The notes beneath the pieces were generated by a model. It did not search any database and was not told where the DNA came from. It was given only the letters and a program-made list of their open reading frames with translations. DNA of 64,000 nucleotides, taken from contig NZ_JAYFUM010000030.1 of NCBI RefSeq assembly GCF_034929435.1, positions 18,996 through 82,995 of the forward strand, read 5' to 3'. This DNA is from Arcicella rigui. Its GTDB lineage: Bacteria > Bacteroidota > Bacteroidia > Cytophagales > Spirosomataceae. Made by a program: the position numbers and the translations under genes. Below are positions 28,101 through 37,200 of the stretch, one piece after another. Within the stretch, counting starts at the first letter, position 1. Each line of letters begins with the position of its first letter.

Positions 28101-28304
28101 TTTACTGGCACTCACTCCACGGCTTGTTCCTTTTACACTAACGGTTGCACCGGGGATTCCTTCCCCCGAAGCGGACTTCACAGTCCCTTTGACTATTTGA
28201 GCATTTAGAGAAAAGCTCGAAAATCCAATCAGAAGGGATAAGCACCATACCACTAAGTATCGCTTCTTCTTGGTGACTGGAATCATTGAGTTGAATTGTT
28301 TCAT
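25176..28304 (-). CDS. xusA: SusC/RagA-like TonB-dependent transporter (first pair, XusA-like)
   Basis: A 1042-residue outer-membrane transporter. Signal peptide to SLNAQ; carboxypeptidase-D-like domain (VKGTVKSASGEGIPGATVSVKG); the TonB-interacting stretch DEVVVVGYGKQKKEGV; plug (IIIRGRSSWNNSDPLILVDGVERP, VFGSRGANGVILITTKRGK); then the beta-barrel, ending YNLGLNITF. It is the first gene of the xus-type operon, with a conserved promoter/operator starting 46 bp upstream and a SusD gene 10 bp downstream. Role: TonB-powered uptake of oligosaccharides released by the surface xylanase. Substrate is inferred from the operon. Confidence 0.94.
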   Translation of the reverse strand: MKQFNSMIPVTKKKRYLVVWCLSLLIGFSSFSLNAQIVKGTVKSASGEGIPGATVSVKGTSRGVSASKDGVFSITCTPKTILVFSSVGYKTQEVLVGNKTAINVVLEEFQSALDEVVVVGYGKQKKEGVVASVTQTTNKELERAGGVSSIGAALTGNVPGLITNASTGLPGAEDPQIIIRGRSSWNNSDPLILVDGVERPMNSVDISSVETVTVLKDASATAVFGSRGANGVILITTKRGKTGKASIRATVNTIVKAPSKLPKKYDSYDALRIRNEAIEYELPTKPDGWRDYLPQEILNKYRNPASVEEAERYPNVDWEKALFNDYAISNNANLNISGGTNLVKYFTSADFLQEADLFKVYDNKRGYQQGFGFNRLNVRSNLDFQLTPSTLFKTNLSGSYGVRKSPWGFTGSQYGPWIDAYNAAPDLFLPKYADGSWGFYAPNQARAENSALSLAIGGLQYQTTARITTDFTLDQDLEMLVKGLKATGTVSLDNTFIESDRGINDLYNGTQRKWVNPETGVETFQQAVDGITGFDFQEGIKWSPAVGTIGASQRRLFYQLQLNYNNTFAGLHNVTLMGLTNRNVFANGSTIPSYREDWVFRTTYTYNNKYTIEYNGAYNGSEQFAKDYRFAFFSSGGANWVISNEKFMSSLKFINSMKLRMSYGQTGFDNLGVRWPYLEQWTYGGLSRLGVSGEGAEQSPYTWYSQSTVGNPTVQWEQSEKFNLGLDFELFRGFIRGKADFFQDNRSKILLTGRSDVPSYFGASPPVANLGAVKASGYELELHFNKSVGKFRLWADLNMTHTQNKIIERATPELLPDYQKPEGMQIDQAYSFVSKGIYNSWDQLYGSAMHNVNDNQKLLGNYYLVDYNGDGVIDTQDRIPYGHTGWPQNTYNATFGIDWKGLSAFVQFYAVNNATRQVVFTSLSSQSHTVYQEGEYWSPSNPNGTPMPRWLTTPFGDYRGTQYMYDGSYVRLKNAEIAYTLPSELSRKFGLSSLRIYLNGNNLIAWSKMPDDRESNFAGTGWASQGAYPTVKRYNLGLNITF

Positions 28305-28349
28305 AGGTAAATAATATGATTCATTTAATAAATAATATGAAATTACTTT

Positions 28350-28465
28350 GCAAAGTAAGGTAATGGCTCAAAAATAGATTAGCACTAATCACTAAAACTA
28401 TATTACAAATGTTCAGTAATCTGAGAAAGTGTCTATTTAACACTATTATTATTTAATAAAGTGAG
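28350..28465 (-). promoter_or_regulatory. Conserved promoter/operator upstream of the xus-type operon (site B)
   Basis: Starting 46 bp upstream of the SusC start, the plus strand reads GCAAAGTAAG (28350-28359; transcribed strand CTTACTTTGC, a -7-like element), GCAC at 28382 and CAAATGTTCA (28406-28415). The first and last are 56 bp apart, as at sites A and C. The far-upstream AATATTACAAAAAG element is poorly conserved here, but GTGAG (28461-28465) matches site C. The rest of the gap to 28690 shows no gene. Confidence 0.68.
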
Positions 28466-28693
28466 TTTATTGAAAATTTCAAGATAAAAATGGACTATGT
28501 TTATACGTGCTAAATGATATTTAGAAAGTTCTCTTTCTTTCTAACCTGTACTCAACTGACTGTAAAAAGATGGAAATTGTAGCCTTAAATCTCATGTGAA
28601 ATACCTGATTTGCTACAATACTTTTGTGCTATACCAATAGCAAGAAGAATAGTGAGGGCTTGGGGAATTGTGTAGTGGCTAATGGTCAAAAAT

Positions 28694-28757
28694 AAAAATT
28701 GGCTGATTTTTAAATCCCATGCTTTTAGCGATAGTATTTAAAAATCAACCAATTTTT
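28694..28757. terminator. Long AT-rich hairpin, bidirectional terminator candidate
   Basis: Arms 28694-28715 and 28735-28757 (AAAAATTGGCTGATTTTTAAA against TTTAAAAATCAACCAATTTTT) pair along ~21 bp with one mismatch. Runs of A and T on both flanks fit termination in either direction. It lies between the end of the SusD gene at 28859 and the xus promoter. Confidence 0.6.
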
Positions 28758-28810
28758 TGTTTTAAATAGATTTAGGGCTTCCTTTTATAAGCAATTATTC
28801 ATCCTATGGT

Positions 28811-28852
28811 AAATGCTGGCAATAGTACAAAGAGCTATTGCCAGCATTTTTT
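28811..28852. terminator. Perfect 15-bp hairpin behind the third SusC/SusD pair
   Basis: Arms AAATGCTGGCAATAG (28811-28825) and CTATTGCCAGCATTT (28835-28849) pair perfectly around a 9-base loop. The hairpin ends 10 bp from the SusD stop region. The T-run TTTTTT is stronger on the plus strand; on the transcribed minus strand only TTT follows. With the hairpin at 28694 it gives two consecutive stops before the xus promoter. Confidence 0.65.
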
Positions 28853-28858
28853 GTTTAA

Positions 28859-30670
28859 TTAATATCCCGGATTTTGTGTAAATGGTGGGCCTTCAACAGT
28901 ACGGTCAATTTCAGACTGAGGAATTGGTCTCAAAATATGGAAGTCTTGAACATAAGGAGCAGCTTCTTTATTCCAAAGCTTAATGCGTCTTACCAAAGAT
29001 TTTGTACGTACCAAATCTTGGTTTCTCATCCATTCGCCAAATAATTCACGGCTTCTTTCATCCAAAATAAAGTCAATCGTTACGTCTGATTCTTTTATTA
29101 ACATCGCTTCGGCGGCAGCAGCATTTTGAGCTGGCGTGTTCGTCTTGCGATAAGCCGCACGTTGACGAATGACATTCAACAATTCAGCCGCTTTTGCTTT
29201 ATTGCCAGCTTGAAGATAAGCTTCTGCTCCTACAAGATATACTTCTGCAAAACGAGTAATGACAACTGGACGAGTGGAAGGGTCATTAAAATTACTTCCA
29301 CGACTTGGATCCATGTGTTTTTTGATAGCAGGGAAAACGTCCGCTTTCCAAAGACTTGGCGGAACTACAATACCTTTAAATGGTCTTGTTCCAACGAATT
29401 GTGGAGCACCCGGTACTTCAAAGTCTGGCAACCAAACGGCAGTATCAACACCAATTTGTGTGGTATAACTGATACCTCTTTTATTATTTGCCGCTGTTGC
29501 AGTATTGGTAATTGATTGATTCGAAATATAAACTGTATAAAAAGTATTGGCAAATCTTGAATCAACATCTCTTTTCACAAAAGCTTGGTCGAGGAAATAG
29601 TTTTTTCCTGCAACTTCGCCAGTAGTTTGTTTTACGCTATTTGGACGAATACGTTGATAAGGACGACCATAATACGAATCACGAACCATTAAAGAAGTAC
29701 CCGAATTTACCAATACTCCGTTGGCATTAACGATTGAGTTAACGCCACTGTTGTTCGGATAATTCCAGTTGGTGAACCACGGTGTAAGGTTTTGTGCTGC
29801 ACCGCCACTTGCACCACCACCCACAGAGTAGTAGCCAAATTTTGCATCATTTGAATGGTCACTTACAAACATGGTTTCTTTACCATAATCATTGGCAGGC
29901 ACGAAAGCATCGCCAAAGTCTTGCCACAAATCCAAACCATAGGTTGCTTTATTAGCAATAATATCACTTGAAATTTTGGCAGCTTCCGTAAAATCCGCTT
30001 GTGAATTGGTCAACCAACCACGAGTAAGATATGCTTTCGCCAAGAAGAAAAGGGCAACAGGTTTGGTGGCTGCTTTTCCTAAAAATGGAGCAGTTGGTTT
30101 ATCTGGCAAATCGGCCGCCGCTTCTGTAAAATCTTTAATGATTAATTTATACACTTCAGAGGCTGGGTCTCTTTTGGCAGCTTGAGAAGGTACAGTGATA
30201 AATTCTGTATGCAAAGGCACATCTCCCCAAGTCTGAACCAAGTAGAAATACCAAAACGCTCTTAAAAATTTGGCTTGTGCCAAGTATTGTTTTTTGGTTG
30301 CTTCGGGTAAATCAATGCTCTGCCCAAACTTCAATACACCATTGATGGTATTCACACAAGTAAAGGCTGTTCCCCAAGCCGAACCAAAGTTTGTACCGTT
30401 CAAGCCATTGAAAGTATGAATAGGCCCACCGCCACTACTTGCTCCTTGAATAAATTCATCTGTTCCTGCTTGCATTTCAGAAGAAAAACCTTCCGTTCCC
30501 CATTGGTTACGGATTTCGTTATACACCCCTGCAATTCCGCCAAGTACACCTGCTGGGCTATTGAAATAGGAAGGTACAATTTGCGATTGAGGTTTTTCTT
30601 CAAGTATTTTTTCACAACCTAAACTTAAAAATAAAGTACAGGCGAGTATGGATATTTTTATTTTTTTCAT
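28859..30670 (-). CDS. SusD/RagB-like glycan-binding lipoprotein (third pair)
   Basis: About 603 residues from the ATG at 30670. A frame from 30685 would overlap the SusC stop (TAATG) and add MLAKN. The downstream start gives a normal MKKIKISILACTLFLSLGC lipoprotein signal, though coupling from 30685 is possible. SusD features: FNSPAGVLGGIAGVYNEIRNQW, FLRAFWYFYLVQTWGDVPL and the C-terminal DERSRELFGEWMRNQDLVR. It pairs with the SusC at 30685-33834 and is not closely similar in its motifs to the two xus SusD proteins. No SGBP or enzyme gene follows it, only a double terminator. Confidence 0.9.
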   Translation of the reverse strand: MKKIKISILACTLFLSLGCEKILEEKPQSQIVPSYFNSPAGVLGGIAGVYNEIRNQWGTEGFSSEMQAGTDEFIQGASSGGGPIHTFNGLNGTNFGSAWGTAFTCVNTINGVLKFGQSIDLPEATKKQYLAQAKFLRAFWYFYLVQTWGDVPLHTEFITVPSQAAKRDPASEVYKLIIKDFTEAAADLPDKPTAPFLGKAATKPVALFFLAKAYLTRGWLTNSQADFTEAAKISSDIIANKATYGLDLWQDFGDAFVPANDYGKETMFVSDHSNDAKFGYYSVGGGASGGAAQNLTPWFTNWNYPNNSGVNSIVNANGVLVNSGTSLMVRDSYYGRPYQRIRPNSVKQTTGEVAGKNYFLDQAFVKRDVDSRFANTFYTVYISNQSITNTATAANNKRGISYTTQIGVDTAVWLPDFEVPGAPQFVGTRPFKGIVVPPSLWKADVFPAIKKHMDPSRGSNFNDPSTRPVVITRFAEVYLVGAEAYLQAGNKAKAAELLNVIRQRAAYRKTNTPAQNAAAAEAMLIKESDVTIDFILDERSRELFGEWMRNQDLVRTKSLVRRIKLWNKEAAPYVQDFHILRPIPQSEIDRTVEGPPFTQNPGY

Positions 30671-30684
30671 ATTCTTAGCTAACA

Positions 30685-33600
30685 TTAAAATTTGAGATTT
30701 ACACCTAAAGTAAACTGACGTACTGGCGGATTATTTAGGTTTACACTGATTACACGGTTGAAATTACCGCCTTGGATGGTGTTTCCATATCCGTTTCCTT
30801 CTGGGTCGATAGCCAGTTTGTCTCTAACTAATGGCGAATAAAGGATAAATGGATTAGTCGTATTCAAATAAATACGAGCCGAGCTAATGCCCATTCTGCT
30901 AAGTACTTTGGTTGGGATAGTATAGCCCAAATTGATGCTTCGTACTTTGATGAATGAACCATCTTGGTATTGTGTTGTTGAAGTAAAGTCTCTTACGCCA
31001 CCACCTGCGTTGGGTCTTGGGAAAGCATTGGTTGGGTTATCAGTTGTCCAATAATCCATTACCAATTGGTTTGAACGACCTTGGTTAAGGAATCCAAAAC
31101 CTGAACCACCGCCTGATGTTCCAGCCAAATATGGAACTAATACTTTCATTCCCATACGTGCGTAAGTAACGATTGATAAATCAAAACCTTTGAAAGACAA
31201 TCGGTTCGTAAAGCCTCCCTCCCATTGTGGTTGGAAGTTTCCGATAACTTTACGGTCATTAGCATCAATTTTACCATTGCCATCAACGTCTTCTACTCTG
31301 ATTTCTCCGGGTACTTGTACTGGCGAAGTTTGTTTGGCTAAAGTACCGTCGTCTTTGTCAGATTGTTGCCAAATACCGATTTTGTTATAATCATAAATAA
31401 CCGTTAGAGGCTCTCCGACAAACCAGAAGTTTCCTTTGTTATCCAATTCAGTAGGAGTAGTAAGTTGCGTGATTTTTTCACGGTTAAAGAAATAAGTAAG
31501 GTCTGAACTCCAATTGAATCCATTTTTATTTCTGATAATGTCAAAAGTCAACGATGACTCAAAACCACTACCTTCTGTTTTACCTAAATTTTTCAATGCC
31601 GAACCCGCACCATTACTCTGAGGAAGGTTTACTGAAAGCAAAATATCTTTAGTATTTTGTTTATAAATATCAAAAGAACCAGTGATACGGTTATCCAATA
31701 AACCGATTTCTAAACCAAAATCAGACTGAGCCGTAGATTGCCAACCTAAATCACTTGCAGGCAAACTTGTTACGGTATAAGCAAGAGCCTGACCAGCCGT
31801 AGTAGTACCAAAATTGTAATAGCCAGACGATAAAGCTCCCAAAGTAGCATAAGCTCCAACGTTACGGTTTCCAGAAATACCCCAACCACCTCTTAATTTC
31901 AAATTAGAAATAAAAGTAAGTTCTTTCATAAATGCTTCATCAATGATATTCCAACTTAAACCAATCGCTGGATAATTGAAGTACTGATTTCCTGGCGATA
32001 AAGTAGAAGAACCATCTCTACGGAAAGTAGCCGTCAAAGTATATTTATCATTGAAAGTATAGTTCAAACGTGCCATGTACGAGAGTAAACCCGTTCTTGA
32101 GAAAGCATTACCAAAACTGGTATTGGCAGTCACTACGCCTGAGGCTAAAGCAAAGTTTCCTGTTTTGATATAATCTGCTGGTACACCTTTTACATTAAAA
32201 TTACTTCCTAAACTGTGGTTTTGTGTCACCTCGTACAAAGCTGTAAAACCTACTTTATGTTTTTGGGCAAATACTTTATCGTAGTACAATAAGTGCTGAA
32301 AGTTCACATCCCAATATTCGGTGTTTCTAATATCTGCACTTGATACACTTTGGTCTGTTCCTGTATTCACAAAAGTATTTGGTGGGGAATAACCATTAAA
32401 ATGTACTTGGCTAAAGTTTAAACCTGCATTGAAACGATATTTCAATCCATCCAAAATGTTTACTTCTGCATACAAACTGTTGAAAGTTCTCAGCGAACGC
32501 TCATTTGAAAGAATGTCATCTCCACGAGAAATCAAGGTTAATGGGCTAACCGCCTGAGCTTCGATAGTTCCTTTTTTAGGGTTCAAGTTTACCGTTCCAT
32601 CCGCATTATAAGGTAAAACCAGAGGAGAAAGACGAACTAATTCTGTTGGAATTCCCCCTCCCGCAGGGTCATTTCTGTGTGTTAGTGTATTGATGGTATT
32701 CAAACCAATTTTCACGTGCTTTCCAATTTTCTGGTCTATGGTGGCACGGATAGTCATACGGTCAAAATTTTGGTTTGGCAAAATCCCCGTTTCGTTGAAA
32801 TAGCCAATGCCCATACCGTATTGTGTATTTTCTACCCCACCTTGTAAACCAAGTTGATGACTGGTATTAAAGCCTTGTTTGTACAATAAGCTTTGCCAGT
32901 CGGTTGAAACACCAGCCGCCAAATTTGCTTTTTCCTCTTCTGTCAAAGGATACGCCGTTGTACCTGCTCCTTGCGTATTATAAGCGGCAGATAATTCTTT
33001 GAATTTAGCATATTGCTCGCCATTCATTACGTTGTATTTTCCCATCATGTTTGTAATTCCATGATAGCCATCGTAAGTAAATACAGGCTTACCAATTTTT
33101 CCTCTTTTGGTGGTTACAAGAATAACACCCCCTGCCCCACGTGAACCATAAATGGCAGTTGCAGAAGCGTCTTTAAGAATTTCGATATTTGAAATATCAT
33201 CAGGGTTGATGTCGTTCAAACCGCCATAAGGAATACCATCTACTACTACCAAAGGGCCGTCGAGTCCGTCGCCGTTTCCTGTGGTCAATGAGCGGTTACC
33301 ACGAATACGAATTGAGGCTTGGCTTCCCGGCGTAGAGCCATTACTTACAATAGATACCCCTGCGGCTCTACCTTTTAATGAATTTAAAAGGTTGGGGGCT
33401 GGTACTTCTTTGAGGGTAGCTTCTGTTACAGATACCACCGAACCAGTAATGTCTCTTTTCTTTTGCGTACCATAACCCACTACGATTACTTCTCCCAACT
33501 CACGGGTATCAGTAAGTAATACAACGTCAATGGTCGTTTTATTTCCAACCACTATTTCTTGTTTTACATAACCAATACTTGATACAACAATCGTAGCATT

Positions 33601-33834
33601 TTTAGGTAAATTATTGATAGAATACTCTCCATTACTGTTTGCTACTGTACCGATATTTGTACCTTTAACCAACACCGAAGCACCGGGCAATTCTTTTCCT
33701 GCATCCGTAGTAATACGCCCTTTTAGGGTTTGAGCGATGGTACTAAAGCTGGAAATTGATAAAAGTAGCATGCACCATACCAGAAAATATGGGACACTCC
33801 TCCGTTGAAAAAGACGATAGTTGAATTTTTTCAT
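30685..33834 (-). CDS. SusC/RagA-like TonB-dependent transporter (third pair)
   Basis: A 1049-residue SusC protein. Signal peptide to TIAQ; carboxypeptidase-D-like domain (KGRITTDAGKELPGASVLVKG); TonB-interacting stretch LGEVIVVGYGTQKKRDI; plug (RIRGNRSLTTGNGD, VVVDGIPYGGLNDI, IYGSRGAGGVILVTTKRGK); and a barrel ending TLGVNLKF. It forms a two-gene unit with the SusD downstream (junction TAATG or 14 bp). A promoter/operator starting 70 bp upstream shares sequence and spacing with those of the two xylan operons. It is therefore probably induced by the same signal and imports another fragment type of the same polymer; this is inference. Confidence 0.92.
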   Translation of the reverse strand: MKKFNYRLFQRRSVPYFLVWCMLLLSISSFSTIAQTLKGRITTDAGKELPGASVLVKGTNIGTVANSNGEYSINNLPKNATIVVSSIGYVKQEIVVGNKTTIDVVLLTDTRELGEVIVVGYGTQKKRDITGSVVSVTEATLKEVPAPNLLNSLKGRAAGVSIVSNGSTPGSQASIRIRGNRSLTTGNGDGLDGPLVVVDGIPYGGLNDINPDDISNIEILKDASATAIYGSRGAGGVILVTTKRGKIGKPVFTYDGYHGITNMMGKYNVMNGEQYAKFKELSAAYNTQGAGTTAYPLTEEEKANLAAGVSTDWQSLLYKQGFNTSHQLGLQGGVENTQYGMGIGYFNETGILPNQNFDRMTIRATIDQKIGKHVKIGLNTINTLTHRNDPAGGGIPTELVRLSPLVLPYNADGTVNLNPKKGTIEAQAVSPLTLISRGDDILSNERSLRTFNSLYAEVNILDGLKYRFNAGLNFSQVHFNGYSPPNTFVNTGTDQSVSSADIRNTEYWDVNFQHLLYYDKVFAQKHKVGFTALYEVTQNHSLGSNFNVKGVPADYIKTGNFALASGVVTANTSFGNAFSRTGLLSYMARLNYTFNDKYTLTATFRRDGSSTLSPGNQYFNYPAIGLSWNIIDEAFMKELTFISNLKLRGGWGISGNRNVGAYATLGALSSGYYNFGTTTAGQALAYTVTSLPASDLGWQSTAQSDFGLEIGLLDNRITGSFDIYKQNTKDILLSVNLPQSNGAGSALKNLGKTEGSGFESSLTFDIIRNKNGFNWSSDLTYFFNREKITQLTTPTELDNKGNFWFVGEPLTVIYDYNKIGIWQQSDKDDGTLAKQTSPVQVPGEIRVEDVDGNGKIDANDRKVIGNFQPQWEGGFTNRLSFKGFDLSIVTYARMGMKVLVPYLAGTSGGGSGFGFLNQGRSNQLVMDYWTTDNPTNAFPRPNAGGGVRDFTSTTQYQDGSFIKVRSINLGYTIPTKVLSRMGISSARIYLNTTNPFILYSPLVRDKLAIDPEGNGYGNTIQGGNFNRVISVNLNNPPVRQFTLGVNLKF

Positions 33835-33903
33835 AAGACTGTTAAATATGATTGTTTTAATAAATTATTTAATCTTCCTGATACAGAAGGCTTTTTTGAC
33901 GGC

Positions 33904-34018
33904 GTAAAGTAAGTGCATGCGAAAAAAATTGTACGGCACATATTATCAAATCTGATTCACAAATGTTCAATCAACATAAAATCGTCAAATCGGCACAATT
34001 AATATTACAAAAAGTGAG
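33904..34018 (-). promoter_or_regulatory. Conserved promoter/operator upstream of the third SusC/SusD pair (site C)
   Basis: Plus-strand elements: GTAAAGTAAG (33904-33913), GCACATATTATCAAAT (from 33936), CAAATGTTCA (33960-33969) and AATATTACAAAAAG (34001-34014). The spacings 56 and 41 bp equal those at site A. The first element reads CTTACTTTAC on the transcribed strand. The remaining gap DNA (34019-34236) shows no gene or clear repeat. Confidence 0.7.
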
Positions 34019-34236
34019 TGCTAAGCGTACCGAAGGAGTACAAAAGCAGGTGAAAAAGGGATAAAAAATCGAAAAATTGATTTTGTTTAAGTTTTTCTTT
34101 TTTATGTGATAAAGAAAAAATGAAGGTATTATGATTGGAAATAGTAGGGCTGATGACGCTCGACAAAGCTCATTTAAGCTTTTCTAAGCCTAAAAATCAT
34201 CTTTACATTTAGTGATAATTCTATGGTAAAATAAAA

Positions 34237-34267
34237 ATACCGTAGCTTTTTTACTTAGCTACGGTAT
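34237..34267 (-). terminator. Intrinsic terminator of HTCS copy 2
   Basis: Perfect 11-bp arms ATACCGTAGCT (34237-34247) and AGCTACGGTAT (34257-34267) flank a 9-base loop. On the minus strand the hairpin is followed by TTTTATTTTA, a good U-tract. It begins 12 bp after the HTCS stop codon. Confidence 0.8.
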
Positions 34268-34278
34268 CTGAATATTCC

Positions 34279-37200
34279 TTAATGTGGCATTGGCTCTTCT
34301 ATATGGCTGCCAATTTTTGCAGGGTCTCTTTTCAAAAGTATGTATTCAGAAGGCGAAACATTATACTTTGCTTTGAAGGCTCTTGTAAAATAATTGGGAT
34401 TAGAAAAACCTACTTCATAACCAATATGTGAAATTTTCATGTCGGTTTTTTCTAAGAGCATCGCCGCCCGCTTGAGCTTCACCGAACGGACAAATTCTAC
34501 GGGCGTTTCACCTGTCAAACTCAAAATTTTACTGTACAGTGTTCCTCGGCTTGTATTCATTTTTTTACTGAGTTCAATTACCGATAAATCTGGATTACTG
34601 ATGTGATCTTCTACAAACTGCGTAACTTTCAATAAATACTTTTCATCTTCTGACATAAATTCCATTGTTGGAATTTCAATATTGATTTGTTTGCTATAAG
34701 TATCTTTAAATGTACTGTTCAGATTCAATAAATTATTGATTTTTACATTCAATAATTGAAAACTGAAGGGTTTCGTTAAATAATCGTTTGCTCCAGTTTG
34801 TAAGCCATTCAATTGGTCCACTTCTTCGGATAAAACCGTCAGTAATATTACAGGAATATGTTTGGTTCGGTTGTCGCTCTTGAGTTTTTTCAGTAAAGCG
34901 ATTCCGTCCATATTGGGCATATTTACGTCGCTTACGATAATGGCAGGATGTGCCGAAAGGGCTCTTTGCCAACCTTGTTTTCCGTCCGAAGCCTCTACAA
35001 TTCTGTACTTATCTTTTAAATTATCTCTCAAGTAAGTTCTAATATCTTCACTGTCATCTACTAATAAAACCGTCGGTTTTTCGATTTTAGCCATTTCGTT
35101 CGATACTTCTTCTGTCGATTCTATTTGCTTTTTCTTTTCTTGTACTGTCAATGAAGTACGCAAGCCTTCGCTTTGCTTTTTTTCGAGCAAAGGTAAAATA
35201 ACGGTAAAGACACTGCCTTCACCTTCTTCGCTACTGACATTAATTGTACCGCCGTGTAGCTTTACAAATTCCTGCGTAATTGAAAGCCCAATGCCACTGC
35301 CTTGGTTGAGAATATGAGCTTTGTCGTTTACCTGATAAAATCTATCAAATATTTTATCCAAAACCTCTGCCGATAAACCAACACCTGTATCTCCGATAAT
35401 TAGTTTGATACCATTTTCAGCATCTGGTTCGATATGAAAATACACGCTTCCGTTTTGGTTGGTAAACTTAATGGCGTTCGACAACAAATTAAGTAAAATA
35501 CGTTCTACTTTATCTTTGTCGAAAACCGTATAAAACTCATTGATTGAACTAAAAAAATCAAGATGGATGTGCTTACGCTCTGATATATACTTAAAGGAAT
35601 CGAATATCTCTCTGGCAACTGAAACTAAGTCTCCTTCCGAAAGATTCAGTTTCAATTCGTTCTCTTGAATCTTTCGTAAATCCAATAATTGATTGACAAT
35701 ATTTAAAAGTCTTTTGGCATTTCTGTTAATCAAATTCAAGGTTTCTACTTTTTCTGTACTTTTTTCTTTCGATAAAAGGCTTTCAATTGGATTTAAAATC
35801 AGCGTCAATGGCGTTTTTAATTCATGACTGAGATTGGTCAAAAACTTAATTTTGAGTTGCTCCAATTCCATTTTTCGCTCGGCTTCGGTTCGTTCTTTTT
35901 CGATGAGATGTTTTATCTCAAGGCGTTCTTGTGCCAAAGCAAATTCATTTCTTAGTTTCTCTATTGCCCTTCTACGCAATGTCCAGAAAATCATTATCAA
36001 AATCAGCACATAAGCAATATAGGCATAATAAGTACGCCAAAAAGGTGGGTGAACGATAATCTCAATAACCTTTTCGGGTGTGTGCCAAGAGCTGTCTTCA
36101 CTTTTGGCTTTGAGCCTGAATTTATAAGCTCCGGGGTCTAAATTGGTGTAAACAGCCGTCGTAACAGTTCCGACTTTATTCCAATCTTTATCAAAACCCT
36201 CAAGCATATAAGTATATTGATTTTCCTGCGGGGCGGTATAATTCAAGGCTACAAAATCTAATGAAAAATTCTGTTTGTAGCTCAAGTCAATTTTTTTCGC
36301 CAGCGAAATGGGTTCTGTAATTTCTGTATTTTCAACTGGATTTACGCTTTTGTTGCCAATTTTTAAATCTGTAAATACCAATGTTGGCGTATTTCTATTC
36401 TGATTGAGGTATTTGGGATTAAAATAATTGAAGCCTTCGTTTCCGCCAAAATACATTTCTCCCGTACTGGTTTTTAGTCCAGCACCGAAATTAAAATTAC
36501 TTTGCTGAATGCCATTATGATAAGTATAATTCTTAAATATCTTTTTTTGTGGGTCAAAAACGCTGATACCTTTATTATTACTTACCCATAATTTACCCGA
36601 TTCGTCTTCTAAAATTTTACAAATTACTTCATTTGAAAGCAGGTTTTTTACACTGTATTGGCGAAAGTTTTGACTTTTCGCATCAAAAAGGCATAATCCG
36701 CCACCCATCACTCCTACCCAGATTTGCCCCTTTTTATCGCAATGAATCGCCAAAATCATGTCAAATGGCAAATGGCTATTGTCATGATTAAATATTTTCA
36801 GTTGTTTTTCGTTTGGATTATAAATCGTCAATCCACTTCCATTCGTTCCTATCCATAAGTTTCCTTTGAAGTCTATTTCAATAGTGGTGATATAACCATT
36901 TTTTAAAGTACTCCTTGCTTGGTTTTGGTAAAAAATACGGCTAAAATGCAGTAATTCTCCTGTTTTGATATTGTACTTGTACAGCCCTTTTCCATTTGTT
37001 CCTATCCAAATATTTCCTTGTTTATCGGCTTTTAGGCAATTTATCGGAACGCTGGTAGCATCTGTATTACTTTTTGGAATACGAATATTTTTGGTGGTAT
37101 TCGTCCGCAAATCTTTGATGTACAATCCATACAAATAAGTACCTATCCAAAGGGTATTTTCCGAACGTTCCAAAGACAAAATAATGCCTTTGTTTGCGTC

